A DNA stretch of 27,175 nt, taken from IMG/VR virus record IMGVR_UViG_3300032296_000979, positions 1 to 27,175 of that record; one strand, 5' to 3'. The DNA comes from a virus. The notes beneath the pieces are model-generated. The model was not told the origin of the DNA. It saw only the letters and a program-made list of their open reading frames with translations, and did not search any database. The position numbers and the translations under genes are program-made. Positions 1 through 5,706 of this stretch are shown in pieces (position 1 is the stretch's first letter; each line of letters begins with the position of its first letter).

Positions 1-83
1 AGCTTGGCAGCCTTGTAGATGCGATGCAGCCGGTCTTCAGTCGCTTGCAACTGACGCGGCTCGTATGGCAGGGTTTCGAACAT
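1..83 (-). CDS. Partial leftward gene, N-terminal 27 residues only
   Basis: Reading leftward from the ATG at 83-81 gives an open frame to the window edge, starting MFETLPYEPRQLQATE and then DRLHRIYKAAK. The piece is hydrophilic and rich in charged residues, as expected for a soluble helical protein. I do not recognise it. It is the only sizeable leftward frame that reaches the left edge after a plausible promoter (90-98). No Shine-Dalgarno sequence precedes the ATG, and the promoter spacing would put the transcript start at or next to the ATG. The gene faces away from the repeat-rich region at 224-656, so a regulator or initiator that binds there is one possible identity. That is inference from position only. 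The short length leaves real doubt that it is coding. Confidence 0.45.
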   Translation of the reverse strand, partial: MFETLPYEPRQLQATEDRLHRIYKAAK

Positions 84-89
84 GGGCCG

Positions 90-98
90 AATATAGCA
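90..98 (-). promoter_or_regulatory. Candidate extended -10 promoter for the left-edge gene
   Basis: On the minus strand this reads TGCTATATT, a good match to an extended -10 element (TGnTATAAT). It sits in an AT-rich block (91-122). Six bases separate the hexamer from the ATG at 83, so transcription would start at about the A of the start codon. No convincing -35 element is seen, which is tolerable for an extended -10 promoter. Confidence 0.4.
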
Positions 99-292
99 AA
101 AATTTTAGAAAAAAGAAAAAAGGTTTGCAGCCCCTCCGCTGCCGTGACCTCCCGGCTCCGGGCCCTACCCCCTCCCCCTCGGCCTGGGACCCAAATCTTA
201 GAGCCCTAAGTTTCTGCTGGCCGCATGGGCCATGTGGTCCATGTGGGCAATCGGTTTGCAGCCGCCTGGGCGCGCAGCCATCGCACCTGGGC

Positions 293-339
293 TGTGGGCC
301 ATGTGGGCAATCGGTTTGACGTTGCCCACATGGACCACA
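293..339. repeat. 47-bp near-perfect inverted repeat built from array units
   Basis: Two adjacent 9-mers at 293-310 are repeated in inverted orientation at 322-339, with one mismatch and an 11-bp spacer. The arms are 18 bp. The arrangement could be a bipartite operator or a cruciform-forming site. No U-tract follows, so it is not a terminator. Confidence 0.75.
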
Positions 340-493
340 GTTTTAGCGCCAGTTTGTGGGCCATCGTGTGGGCCATTGTTGGACTATAACGATGACCCAC
401 AATGACCCACAAAAAAGCCTTTTAAAATCAACGGTCTAGGGCCAAAAAACGCGGTTGTGGTCAATGTGGGCAATCGCGCGGCGGGTTTGCGGC

Positions 494-509
494 TGTAGCT
501 ATAGCTACA
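494..509. promoter_or_regulatory. Perfect 16-bp palindrome, candidate operator
   Basis: TGTAGCTATAGCTACA is self-complementary over all 16 bases and lies one base before the LexA-type box at 511-526. This is the size and symmetry of an operator for a dimeric helix-turn-helix protein. The cognate protein is unknown. Confidence 0.5.
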
Positions 510-567
510 CCTGTACATATATACAGTATTTTTATTCTCTATAAGACTATATAAATGATTATCCACA
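510..567. other. Candidate origin core: AT-rich stretch next to a perfect DnaA box
   Basis: Bases 515-562 are strongly AT-rich in an otherwise GC-rich genome. They are followed directly by TTATCCACA (559-567), the consensus DnaA box, itself fused head to tail to an array 9-mer (568-576 on the minus strand). An AT-rich unwinding element beside a DnaA box within an iteron-like array is the usual layout of a theta-type origin. This is inference from architecture. Confidence 0.45.
511..526. promoter_or_regulatory. LexA-type SOS box
   Basis: CTGTACATATATACAG fits the LexA consensus CTGT-N8-ACAG, with an alternating AT core close to the classical operator. The host LexA, or a phage repressor mimicking it, could bind here and tie the region to DNA damage. 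It is not directly in front of a recognised gene: the nearest starts are at 756 (plus) and 83 (minus). Confidence 0.55.
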
Positions 568-679
568 TGGACCACAAAGCCCATTCTCCCAATGGCAACG
601 TGTGGGTCACGCATAGTCCCGCGCATTGACCACAAGCTAACCACACATGACCCACAATCCCGACTATTTTGTAGGGTTG

Positions 680-708
680 TTGCATTGTGCAAAGAATTCC
701 CTTACACT
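680..708 (+). promoter_or_regulatory. Candidate sigma-70 promoter for the 756-3265 cassette
   Basis: TTGCAT (680-685) and TACACT (703-708) are separated by exactly 17 bp. Each hexamer is only a partial match to consensus. The site lies 48 bp before the first gene of the cassette and just right of the repeat array, so proteins bound at 601-656 could influence it. Confidence 0.4.
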
Positions 709-755
709 CTCGCACATGGCAACGTCGCCATGCAATACAGTAAAGGACAGACACC

Positions 756-962
756 ATGAAAGAAATTTTGATTTACGGCTTAGCTCAAGGCGAGCGCCGC
801 GACTACATGGAAGAACTGCTGGCATGCTTCAAAGACGGCGCAAACACCGCCGCGAACATTGAGCGCGTCAAAAGCGCCGCTAGCGCCGCCGGCTTCCATT
901 CTTTCCGCGTTACCGGCTACGCCGGCGAAGCGCCTAACTTTGCCAAGGCCGTCGCCGTTTAA
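756..962 (+). CDS. Small unknown phage protein, first gene of the early cassette
   Basis: This 68-residue protein starts MKEILIYGLAQGERRDYMEE. An AAAGGA ribosome site lies at 742-747, 8 bases before the ATG, which fixes the start. The sequence alternates short hydrophobic strands (ILIYGL, FHSFRVTGYA) with an amphipathic helix, suggesting a small alpha/beta fold. I recall similar short proteins in early regions of proteobacterial phages, with the same YMEELL and HSFR elements, but know no function. The gene is first behind the repeat-rich control region and is followed after 12 bp by 975-1214, so they are probably co-transcribed. The ribosome-site leader is nearly the same as the one before 1418, including the spacing and the ATGAAA start. 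Confidence 0.8.
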   Translation: MKEILIYGLAQGERRDYMEELLACFKDGANTAANIERVKSAASAAGFHSFRVTGYAGEAPNFAKAVAV

Positions 963-974
963 GGGGTTAACACC

Positions 975-1214
975 ATGAAAGCAAAGTACTTGATCCAGTT
1001 GCAAACCCGTAATGCAAACATGGGCGCGACGGGTTGGTTCACCATTGAAGGCGCGATGACAAAAGCCGCCGCCGATGGAAAAGCCTGCGATTTTCGGCAT
1101 GCTCGCCCCGTAACAGACACCCGCGCCGTGCGCGTCATTAGCGCCGCAAAATTTAGCGACGAAATCCGCGCGTATAACCGCGCCGCATTTAAAGCCGATC
1201 GGAGCGCCGCATGA
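975..1214 (+). CDS. Small unknown phage protein
   Basis: This is a 79-residue basic protein starting MKAKYLIQLQTRNANMGATG. A purine-rich AGGGG lies at 963-967, 7-8 bases before the ATG. An N-terminal beta-strand pattern (KYLIQLQTR, TGWFTIEGAM) leads into an Ala/Arg-rich helical C-terminus. The stop overlaps the next start in an ATGA junction at 1211-1214, indicating translational coupling. I do not recognise a family. Confidence 0.75.
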   Translation: MKAKYLIQLQTRNANMGATGWFTIEGAMTKAAADGKACDFRHARPVTDTRAVRVISAAKFSDEIRAYNRAAFKADRSAA

Positions 1215-1363
1215 AGACAGCAAGTTGGATCATCGTCAACAAGGCAACCGGTCAAGCCGTGTTTGAGACGTTCAACGAAAACACGGCCAAAGCCGTTAAC
1301 GAGCGCCTTTACAAAGCCGTGCCGATTCTTGAGTGGCTGCAAAGCCTGAATCGTAAAGTTTAA
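1211..1363 (+). CDS. 50-residue unknown protein
   Basis: This short gene starts at the ATG inside the ATGA overlap with the previous gene. It begins MKTASWIIVNKATGQAVFET and ends near PILEWLQSLNRKV. The strand-turn-strand start (WIIVNKATGQAVFETF) and the conserved-looking ILEWLQSLN tail resemble small conserved phage proteins I have seen in Burkholderia-type phages; no function is known. Lysine and asparagine codons are well distributed and the frame has no rival. Coding is supported mainly by coupling and composition. Confidence 0.7.
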   Translation: MKTASWIIVNKATGQAVFETFNENTAKAVNERLYKAVPILEWLQSLNRKV

Positions 1364-1417
1364 CCCTCAACCCCGCGCGGCCAGAGCGCCGCGCTTAATC
1401 AAGTAAAGGACCAGACC

Positions 1418-2164
1418 ATGAAAACTCTCGGATACATTGCATACGAAGGCCCGTCGTTGATCGACGGCGCGCCGATCGTCGTCATCGTCAACAAACTGGA
1501 CGGCTCAGACAATGCCAAAACCGGCGCCATTGTTCAGAGCTTCATCATCCGGTCGGACGTCGCGCCGATTGAAGCGCTGAAAAACGGCGCCGATGAGTCA
1601 ATTTGTGGTGATTGTCCGCATCGGCCGCTACTGGCCAAAACCAATGGCCAGGCGCCCTGCTACGTTAACGTCGGCCGATCGGTCCGGTCGGTCTATGAAG
1701 CATACAAGCGCGGCCGCTATACCCGCGCCGATGCTGCAACCATTGCGCGCGCCTTGGCCGGTAAGATTGTGCGCTTGGGAACCTATGGTGACCCGGCAGC
1801 TGCGCCAGTGACAATGTGGGCGCAAATCACCCGCTATGCATTTGGCCGGCGCGGGTACACCCACCAATGGGACCGGCCAGAATTCGATGCGGCCGCATGG
1901 GCGCCATTGGTGATGGCAAGCGCCGACACAATCGATGAAGCGGCGCGCGCTAATTTGTTGGGCATGCGGGTTTTTCGCGTGAGCATCGGGCTTGACGTAC
2001 AAGCGGGTGAGGCCTCATGCCCAGCAAGCGCAGAAGCGGGCAAACGCTCAACATGCACCAAATGCACTCTATGCTCTGGCACAAGCATTCAAGCGCGCGA
2101 TATTGTGATAGCGGACCACGCGGCCGGCCACCAGCGCAGGGTTATCGCTATAGCGGCCGCTTGA
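1418..2164 (+). CDS. Cysteine-rich phage protein of unknown function (DUF7227-like), possible metal or Fe-S protein
   Basis: This is the largest gene of the cassette, 248 residues, with AAAGGA at 1405-1410, 7 bases before the ATG. Cysteines form two groups. The N-terminal group is C63, C66 and C81, with H68 in the CGDCPHRP motif. The C-terminal group is C201, C213, C216 and C219, in a C-x11-C-x2-C-x2-C arrangement. Between them are short motifs that look like successive beta-strand ends of a barrel: VRLGTYGDP (118-126), GYTHQW (146-151), VMASADT (165-171) and FRVS (186-189). From memory this matches a family widespread in phages and called DUF7227, with no known activity. The two clusters suggest zinc or iron-sulfur binding. 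The barrel idea is my inference, and no canonical radical-SAM CX3CX2C motif is visible. Confidence 0.8.
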   Translation: MKTLGYIAYEGPSLIDGAPIVVIVNKLDGSDNAKTGAIVQSFIIRSDVAPIEALKNGADESICGDCPHRPLLAKTNGQAPCYVNVGRSVRSVYEAYKRGRYTRADAATIARALAGKIVRLGTYGDPAAAPVTMWAQITRYAFGRRGYTHQWDRPEFDAAAWAPLVMASADTIDEAARANLLGMRVFRVSIGLDVQAGEASCPASAEAGKRSTCTKCTLCSGTSIQARDIVIADHAAGHQRRVIAIAAA

Positions 2165-2232
2165 TTTTCAGTGGCAGGGGCTGCGCTGGCCCTTGCTGCG
2201 GACAATCCGTCCGGCCACAGTAGAGTAGAACC

Positions 2233-2376
2233 ATGAAGCCACGCCAAATTGTGTTTATTGAGCTATTCGGGCGCCCGGAGCGCTGCCGGGTTCTGGCCGT
2301 CCACGGCCGGTATACGGTCGACGTCGAACGGTTGTCAGATGGAAAGTGTTTTCGGGTTTCAGGGCTTGCAGCATGA
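2233..2376 (+). CDS. 47-residue unknown protein
   Basis: The gene starts at ATG 2233 (MKPRQIVFIELFGRPERCRV) after a weak purine-rich leader at 2221-2230. It has a beta-rich pattern: QIVFIEL, CRVLAVHGRYTVDV, CFRVSGLAA. This looks like a small single-sheet domain with two cysteines. Its stop overlaps the next start as ATGA (2373-2376). The family is unknown. The 68-bp gap before it shows no other feature that I can support. Confidence 0.6.
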   Translation: MKPRQIVFIELFGRPERCRVLAVHGRYTVDVERLSDGKCFRVSGLAA

Positions 2377-2501
2377 GGCAACACTACACCCCCAAACCCG
2401 CCCAACGCGCCGAATCGGCTTTGGACCTTATCGCTGCCCTGGCCATTGGGCTCGCCCTAGCCATGCTCGCCCTGACTTATTTTGACGTCCTAGTACCATG
2501 A
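2373..2501 (+). CDS. Small single-pass membrane protein
   Basis: This 42-residue protein starts MRQHYTPKPAQRAESALDL and continues into a hydrophobic stretch at about residues 18-36, rich in Ala, Leu and Ile. It ends TYFDVLVP. A basic N-terminus followed by one strongly hydrophobic helix predicts an N-in inner-membrane protein. ATGA overlaps at both ends (2373-2376 and 2498-2501) place it firmly in a coupled gene string. Small early membrane proteins of phages often act on host functions, but nothing here shows which. Confidence 0.6.
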   Translation: MRQHYTPKPAQRAESALDLIAALAIGLALAMLALTYFDVLVP

Positions 2502-2686
2502 AGCGCCCGACCAAAGCCGACCGTCAGGCTCAATGGATGGTTGCATTCTCCGACGCGCTACTGGCCCGCGTACCGCGCTTGGCCGGACGCATCGATTGGG
2601 ATGCAGCCAAGTATTACTACCTATACGGGACCGACGTCGCCGACGCGGTCGACCAGTACATCATTGCAAGGAACATCGAGACATGA
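2498..2686 (+). CDS. 62-residue unknown protein
   Basis: The gene starts within the ATGA overlap with the membrane protein gene and ends in another ATGA (2683-2686). The sequence MKRPTKADRQAQWMVAFSDA is followed by an aromatic, acidic half (DWDAAKYYYLYGTDVADA). It looks like a compact all-helical protein. No ribosome site of its own is seen, so translation probably depends on coupling. I recall similar small proteins with the AAxYLY..G core in Burkholderiales phages, without function. Confidence 0.65.
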   Translation: MKRPTKADRQAQWMVAFSDALLARVPRLAGRIDWDAAKYYYLYGTDVADAVDQYIIARNIET

Positions 2687-3012
2687 TCACCATCAACCAC
2701 AATCGCGCAACCCTCACGGTCAAACCCGAAAACGCCGAACCGACGCGCGAGCTACTGGCGCTGATCGACAAGTCAAAAGGGCGCAAAGGGCGCAAACTGC
2801 CCAAGGACAAGGGCAATCCTAAGCACGATAGCAGCAAACGCCATTTCCCGACGTTTACGGCCGGCATGAGCACGGCCGACTATGTGGCACGCTACGCGGC
2901 CATTAACGGCCATTTAAGCCTTGCCAAGATTGACTACACTTACGCCGACCGCCCGGCGCCCATGCTGGACCCGACGCAGCCGGAAGTTGAGGAGTTGCTG
3001 TGCGAACAATAA
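2683..3012 (+). CDS. 109-residue unknown basic protein
   Basis: The frame is open further upstream, but the ATG at 2683 is preferred because it overlaps the previous stop as ATGA and follows AAGGAA at 2668-2673. The N-terminal strand MITINHNRATLTVKPENAEP leads to a helix and a strongly basic segment (SKGRKGRKLPKDKGNPKHDS, residues 32-51). A second domain follows, with FPTFTAGMSTADYVARYA. The last part (DPTQPEVEELLCE) is acidic. The lysine-rich middle could bind nucleic acid, but no known motif is present. It overlaps 3000-3218 by 13 bases. Confidence 0.7.
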   Translation: MITINHNRATLTVKPENAEPTRELLALIDKSKGRKGRKLPKDKGNPKHDSSKRHFPTFTAGMSTADYVARYAAINGHLSLAKIDYTYADRPAPMLDPTQPEVEELLCEQ

Positions 3013-3218
3013 CCCATCATTACAGCCACGGTGAGGGTATCGGGCTTGATTGCGAGCTTGAATATGACCCACCGCAGGCTCAGACCGAGACGGACCCAGC
3101 ATGGCCGGCGCAAGCCTTTTTAATCAGCGCCAAGGTGGGTGGGGTTGACATCCTGCCCTTGTTATCGCCCGGCACAGTCCAAGCAATCGAGGAGGCGGCG
3201 GCATGGGCGCAATCCTGA
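3000..3218 (+). CDS. 72-residue unknown protein with GTG start
   Basis: The start is GTG at 3000, supported by GAGGAG at 2989-2994 with a 5-base spacing. The sequence begins MRTITHHYSHGEGIGLDCEL and has strand-like segments (GLDCELEYDP, AFLISAKVGGVDILPLL) followed by a C-terminal helix (PGTVQAIEEAAAWAQ). It is acidic overall. The pattern resembles small phage proteins with a beta-sandwich core. I do not know the family. Confidence 0.65.
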   Translation: MRTITHHYSHGEGIGLDCELEYDPPQAQTETDPAWPAQAFLISAKVGGVDILPLLSPGTVQAIEEAAAWAQS

Positions 3219-3265
3219 TCTGCGGCATAATTGCCGCACTGCTGGCGGTCTTTTTCGATCTCTAG
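3203..3265 (+). CDS. Tiny 20-residue hydrophobic peptide
   Basis: ATG 3203 opens a 20-codon frame, MGAILICGIIAALLAVFFDL, that is almost entirely hydrophobic. It overlaps the end of the previous gene and is preceded by GAGG at 3190-3193. A lone membrane helix of this size fits small phage membrane peptides, and the gene sits directly before the cassette terminator. So short a frame could be chance. Confidence 0.4.
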   Translation: MGAILICGIIAALLAVFFDL

Positions 3266-3278
3266 GCAGTTGCCCTTC

Positions 3279-3306
3279 AGGCCCGGTGCAATGCCGGGCC
3301 TTTTTT
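3279..3306 (+). terminator. Intrinsic terminator of the early rightward cassette
   Basis: An 8-bp perfect stem (AGGCCCGG at 3279-3286, CCGGGCCT at 3294-3301) with a 7-base loop is followed by a run of T (3301-3306). It ends transcription of 756-3265 before it runs into the convergent primase gene. The minus-strand side has no T-run, so it probably works in one direction. Confidence 0.9.
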
Positions 3307-3339
3307 CTGTAGACGCCGAAGGCGGATGCAGTGTCTGTC

Positions 3340-5649
3340 CTATTTCACCCGCACCATAAACGGCGATGCGGGTTCTTCCACCAGATCGCGCAATTCAGAC
3401 TTGCTGTATTGCAGCATATCGGGCGCGCAAAAGACGTGCTTGCGGCCATCGTTAGCCCGAGACTTGAGCCGACCGCAGTCGATCCAGCCGGCCTCCTTGA
3501 GCGCATGGAGGAGCGCGGCCTGCGGTACTTTGACGCCAGACGGCGCAGACGCCGCCACACGGTCGCAAAGGCTATGGAAGGGGCTACCTACCACGCCTCG
3601 GGCAAATTCGCCCTGGCGGCGGCGCATAAGGTCAACCAAGTAGCTCTCGGCGATGCTCATACCATGTTCGACTAGGTTGGCCTTAAATTCCGTCCAGCCT
3701 GGCGCAGCCGACGGATTGAACGCCGACACGTCACGGGCCTTCAGCCAGGCGGCGATGGCCTCATAGCCGCCGGCCTTGTACCAAGCCCACAGTCGAGCGG
3801 CAGCGTCTGGGGCCATGCGGGGGGCGCTGGACCAGACGCAGAACCAACGGCGATCCTGCGAATCGATTGTGATCGGCACGGGGTCATTACTGAACGCCAG
3901 CACGAACATGCGGTTGAGCGAATCGTACGGATGCAAGCCCTTGCGGTTGACCGTGAGCATATCTGGCGGCGCGGCGATGATCGGCTTGAGCTTGTTAGCC
4001 AAGGCGCGGCGCTCTTTGGCCTCGGGTTCTTTCAACTCGTTCAAGATGAGAATCTCGGATTCAAGGGCGTAGCCCCACTGACTGCCAAGAGTGTCATTGT
4101 CGAGGAGGCCGCGATTCTTCAGTTGCGGTCCGCAAACAGCCCAGATGAACGGTGCCCAGAGCGTATCCTTGCCGCAGCCCTGATCGCCGCCATGCAAGAC
4201 GGCGTGATTGATCTTGATCTCTGGGTGCTGGACCTTGTAGGCCATGACGTTAAAGATATGCTCGCGCTCCTCCTCCTCAGGCACCAGCGCCGCGCAGTGG
4301 TCCAGCCAAGGCGAGATATCGGCGCCAGCGTCGGCCTCGATGACCGGGCGGGCGTCGCGCCAGCGGTTACCGTAGACGTCGCCGTCACGGGCCACCAGCA
4401 CGCCCTCGCCGGCGGCGTAAGTGATGCCGACCAGGGCGCGGGCGCCCATCTCTTGCCGGTTCTCGTCGAAGCAAACCGACGCCTCAACCTTGTTTTTCTT
4501 GCCGTGGATGCTGCGGCACTCGATGTGGCGAAACAAGGCGTTAAACGTCTGCCGGCTGATCTCGCGGCGGTCGATCAGATCAAAGTAATGGTCGCCCTCT
4601 TGGATGTAGCAAAAGCGCTTGTACCAGTCGGCCTTTTCGGTGCGGCCCAGCTCTTTACGCTCAACTTCGGCAATCACGCGCTTGGCCTCGTCGGGGAACG
4701 CCTCGGTGGGGTGCAGCTTGCCAAGCGCGTCGGTCATCATGGAGGCCAACAGTTCATCGCGCAGGCCGGGCGCATGGTGGGGACCGCCCTGCTCGCCGAC
4801 CCACGTCAAGAACGTGTTGCTGTCCAGGTCGATGCAATGGCTGTGCAGGCAGCAAAACGCCCGCATAGACGGGTTATAGCGCCCCTCGGGGTTACCGTCG
4901 CTATGGGCGGCGCTGTTGGGGCAGATGACGCCGGCCCAGCCCTCGCCGTTGGGCTTGGACAGCACCAAGCCTTGGTCGGACAGCCACGCCAGCACGTCGT
5001 CGGCGCCATCGTCGGAGACGCGGATCGGGCGAAAGGCGGTCACTTCCTCGTGCGGGGTGACGCCCAGGGCCTTGCAGATTTGCGGGAGCGTGAACTGCCG
5101 CTCGGGGTGGAACTCGACAAGGCGCGAGGCGAAGCCGTCACGGCCAGGCTTGATGTTGACGCTGCCAGGCAAGCGAAAATTCCGCACTGAGTTGATCGCG
5201 CCGGCGTCGGTGTAGCCGGCCTCGGCAATGGCCGTGATGGCCGCGCTGAACTCGCCTTTCGTCGGCTGCTCCTCGGTAAAGGCGTAGCCCCACTGGAACG
5301 AACCGGGCGACGTCTCCATCACCCACGTCGGGGCCAGCGGCGGCGTCTTGGGGGCCTTGACGGGATCGCCCACGTCGTCCAGCACCATGCACAGAACGTA
5401 CTCGCAGTTGGCGGCACTGGCGCGGGCGTAGCCGTCGGTGAAGCGGTCGAGGATGAACGAGGCGGTGTTACCGTACCACGACTGGCCCTCGGCCATCTTC
5501 TTGTTCGGCAAGAACGCCGGCCAGGTGGCCTTGACCGCGCCGTCGGCGTGGTACTGCATCTGCCCATCCCTCAGTTGTGGCTTTTGTCTGACAACTAAAA
5601 AAGTCTCGCCCTCTGGCGCGAGCGATACCATATAATCCAGAAAATCCAT
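3340..5649 (-). CDS. Phage primase-helicase (RepB-like primase domain plus SF3-type helicase)
   Basis: This 769-residue protein should supply primers and unwind DNA for the polymerase in the same operon. The start at 5649 (MDFLDYMVSLAPEGE) follows AAAGGAGC at 5656-5663; an in-frame ATG 13 codons upstream lacks such a site. The N-terminal third resembles RepB-type archaeo-eukaryotic primases (VLDDVGD, about residues 90-95; RNFRLPGSVNIKPGRDG, about 156-172). A C/H cluster near 243-272 (CPNSAAH..., CCLHSHC) may bind zinc. The C-terminal half is an ATPase: Walker A GGDQGCGKDT (487-496), Walker B ILILNE (533-538) and a possible arginine finger in DSQDRRW (596-602). A winged-helix-like tail (KVPQAALLHALKEAGW) follows. 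The domain assignments are by motif only. Confidence 0.85.
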   Translation of the reverse strand: MDFLDYMVSLAPEGETFLVVRQKPQLRDGQMQYHADGAVKATWPAFLPNKKMAEGQSWYGNTASFILDRFTDGYARASAANCEYVLCMVLDDVGDPVKAPKTPPLAPTWVMETSPGSFQWGYAFTEEQPTKGEFSAAITAIAEAGYTDAGAINSVRNFRLPGSVNIKPGRDGFASRLVEFHPERQFTLPQICKALGVTPHEEVTAFRPIRVSDDGADDVLAWLSDQGLVLSKPNGEGWAGVICPNSAAHSDGNPEGRYNPSMRAFCCLHSHCIDLDSNTFLTWVGEQGGPHHAPGLRDELLASMMTDALGKLHPTEAFPDEAKRVIAEVERKELGRTEKADWYKRFCYIQEGDHYFDLIDRREISRQTFNALFRHIECRSIHGKKNKVEASVCFDENRQEMGARALVGITYAAGEGVLVARDGDVYGNRWRDARPVIEADAGADISPWLDHCAALVPEEEEREHIFNVMAYKVQHPEIKINHAVLHGGDQGCGKDTLWAPFIWAVCGPQLKNRGLLDNDTLGSQWGYALESEILILNELKEPEAKERRALANKLKPIIAAPPDMLTVNRKGLHPYDSLNRMFVLAFSNDPVPITIDSQDRRWFCVWSSAPRMAPDAAARLWAWYKAGGYEAIAAWLKARDVSAFNPSAAPGWTEFKANLVEHGMSIAESYLVDLMRRRQGEFARGVVGSPFHSLCDRVAASAPSGVKVPQAALLHALKEAGWIDCGRLKSRANDGRKHVFCAPDMLQYSKSELRDLVEEPASPFMVRVK

Positions 5650-5669
5650 CGAATAGCTCCTTTGGTGAA

Positions 5670-5701
5670 AACGCCCGGCCAGCCCCACGCTGCCGGGCGT
5701 T
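5670..5701 (-). terminator. Hairpin between the small gene and primase-helicase
   Basis: A perfect 10-bp stem (5670-5679 with 5692-5701) has a 12-base loop. On the leftward transcript it is followed by only TTTT then C, so it is at best a partial terminator. It lies between the stop at 5707 and the primase start at 5649. Attenuation or RNA processing that lowers primase expression is plausible. Confidence 0.55.
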
Positions 5702-5706
5702 GTTGT

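Larger units (their letters stand above)
224..656. repeat. Array of about 17 copies of a 9-bp motif, consensus TGTGGKCMA
   Basis: Copies on the plus strand: 224-232 (degenerate), 233-241, 242-250, 293-301, 302-310, 355-363, 367-375, 456-464, 465-473 and 601-609. Copies on the minus strand: 322-330, 331-339, 393-401, 403-411, 559-567/568-576, 626-634 and 648-656, with a weaker one at 637-645. Pairs are usually head to tail with a period of exactly 9 bp (233/242, 293/302, 322/331, 456/465, 559/568); others have periods of 10, 11 or 12. Two pairs carry the same extension, TCGGTTTG (251-258 and 311-318). The motif is 7/9 identical to the DnaA box in its TGTGGGCAA form, and the member at 559-567 is a perfect DnaA box. 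Iterons, an initiator or repressor array, or a DnaA-binding cluster are all possible. No convincing gene lies in this 430-bp stretch; short open frames there simply run through the repeats. Confidence 0.85.

Noticed and set aside
224-656. CRISPR array
   Set aside because: The repeat is only 9 bp, occurs in both orientations, has variable spacing of 9-60 bp and no uniform spacers, and no cas genes are near. The Cas4-like nuclease is a phage DUF2800 protein.
206-757. Minus-strand frames of 68, 102 and 72 codons in the repeat region
   Set aside because: They run through the repeats, have Trp/Met/His-rich products dictated by the motif, and lack ribosome sites.
780-1342. Minus-strand frames of 147 and 127 codons
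   Set aside because: They are antisense to three small plus-strand genes that have ribosome sites or ATGA coupling.
1375-1394. GC-rich hairpin before the DUF7227-like gene as a terminator
   Set aside because: The stem is only 6 bp and is followed by TTAATC rather than a T-run. It may be incidental.
3931-5190. A 419-codon open frame on the plus strand
   Set aside because: It lies wholly antisense to the primase-helicase, which has clear motifs. The product is Val/Ala/Asp-rich without any domain and no ribosome site precedes it.
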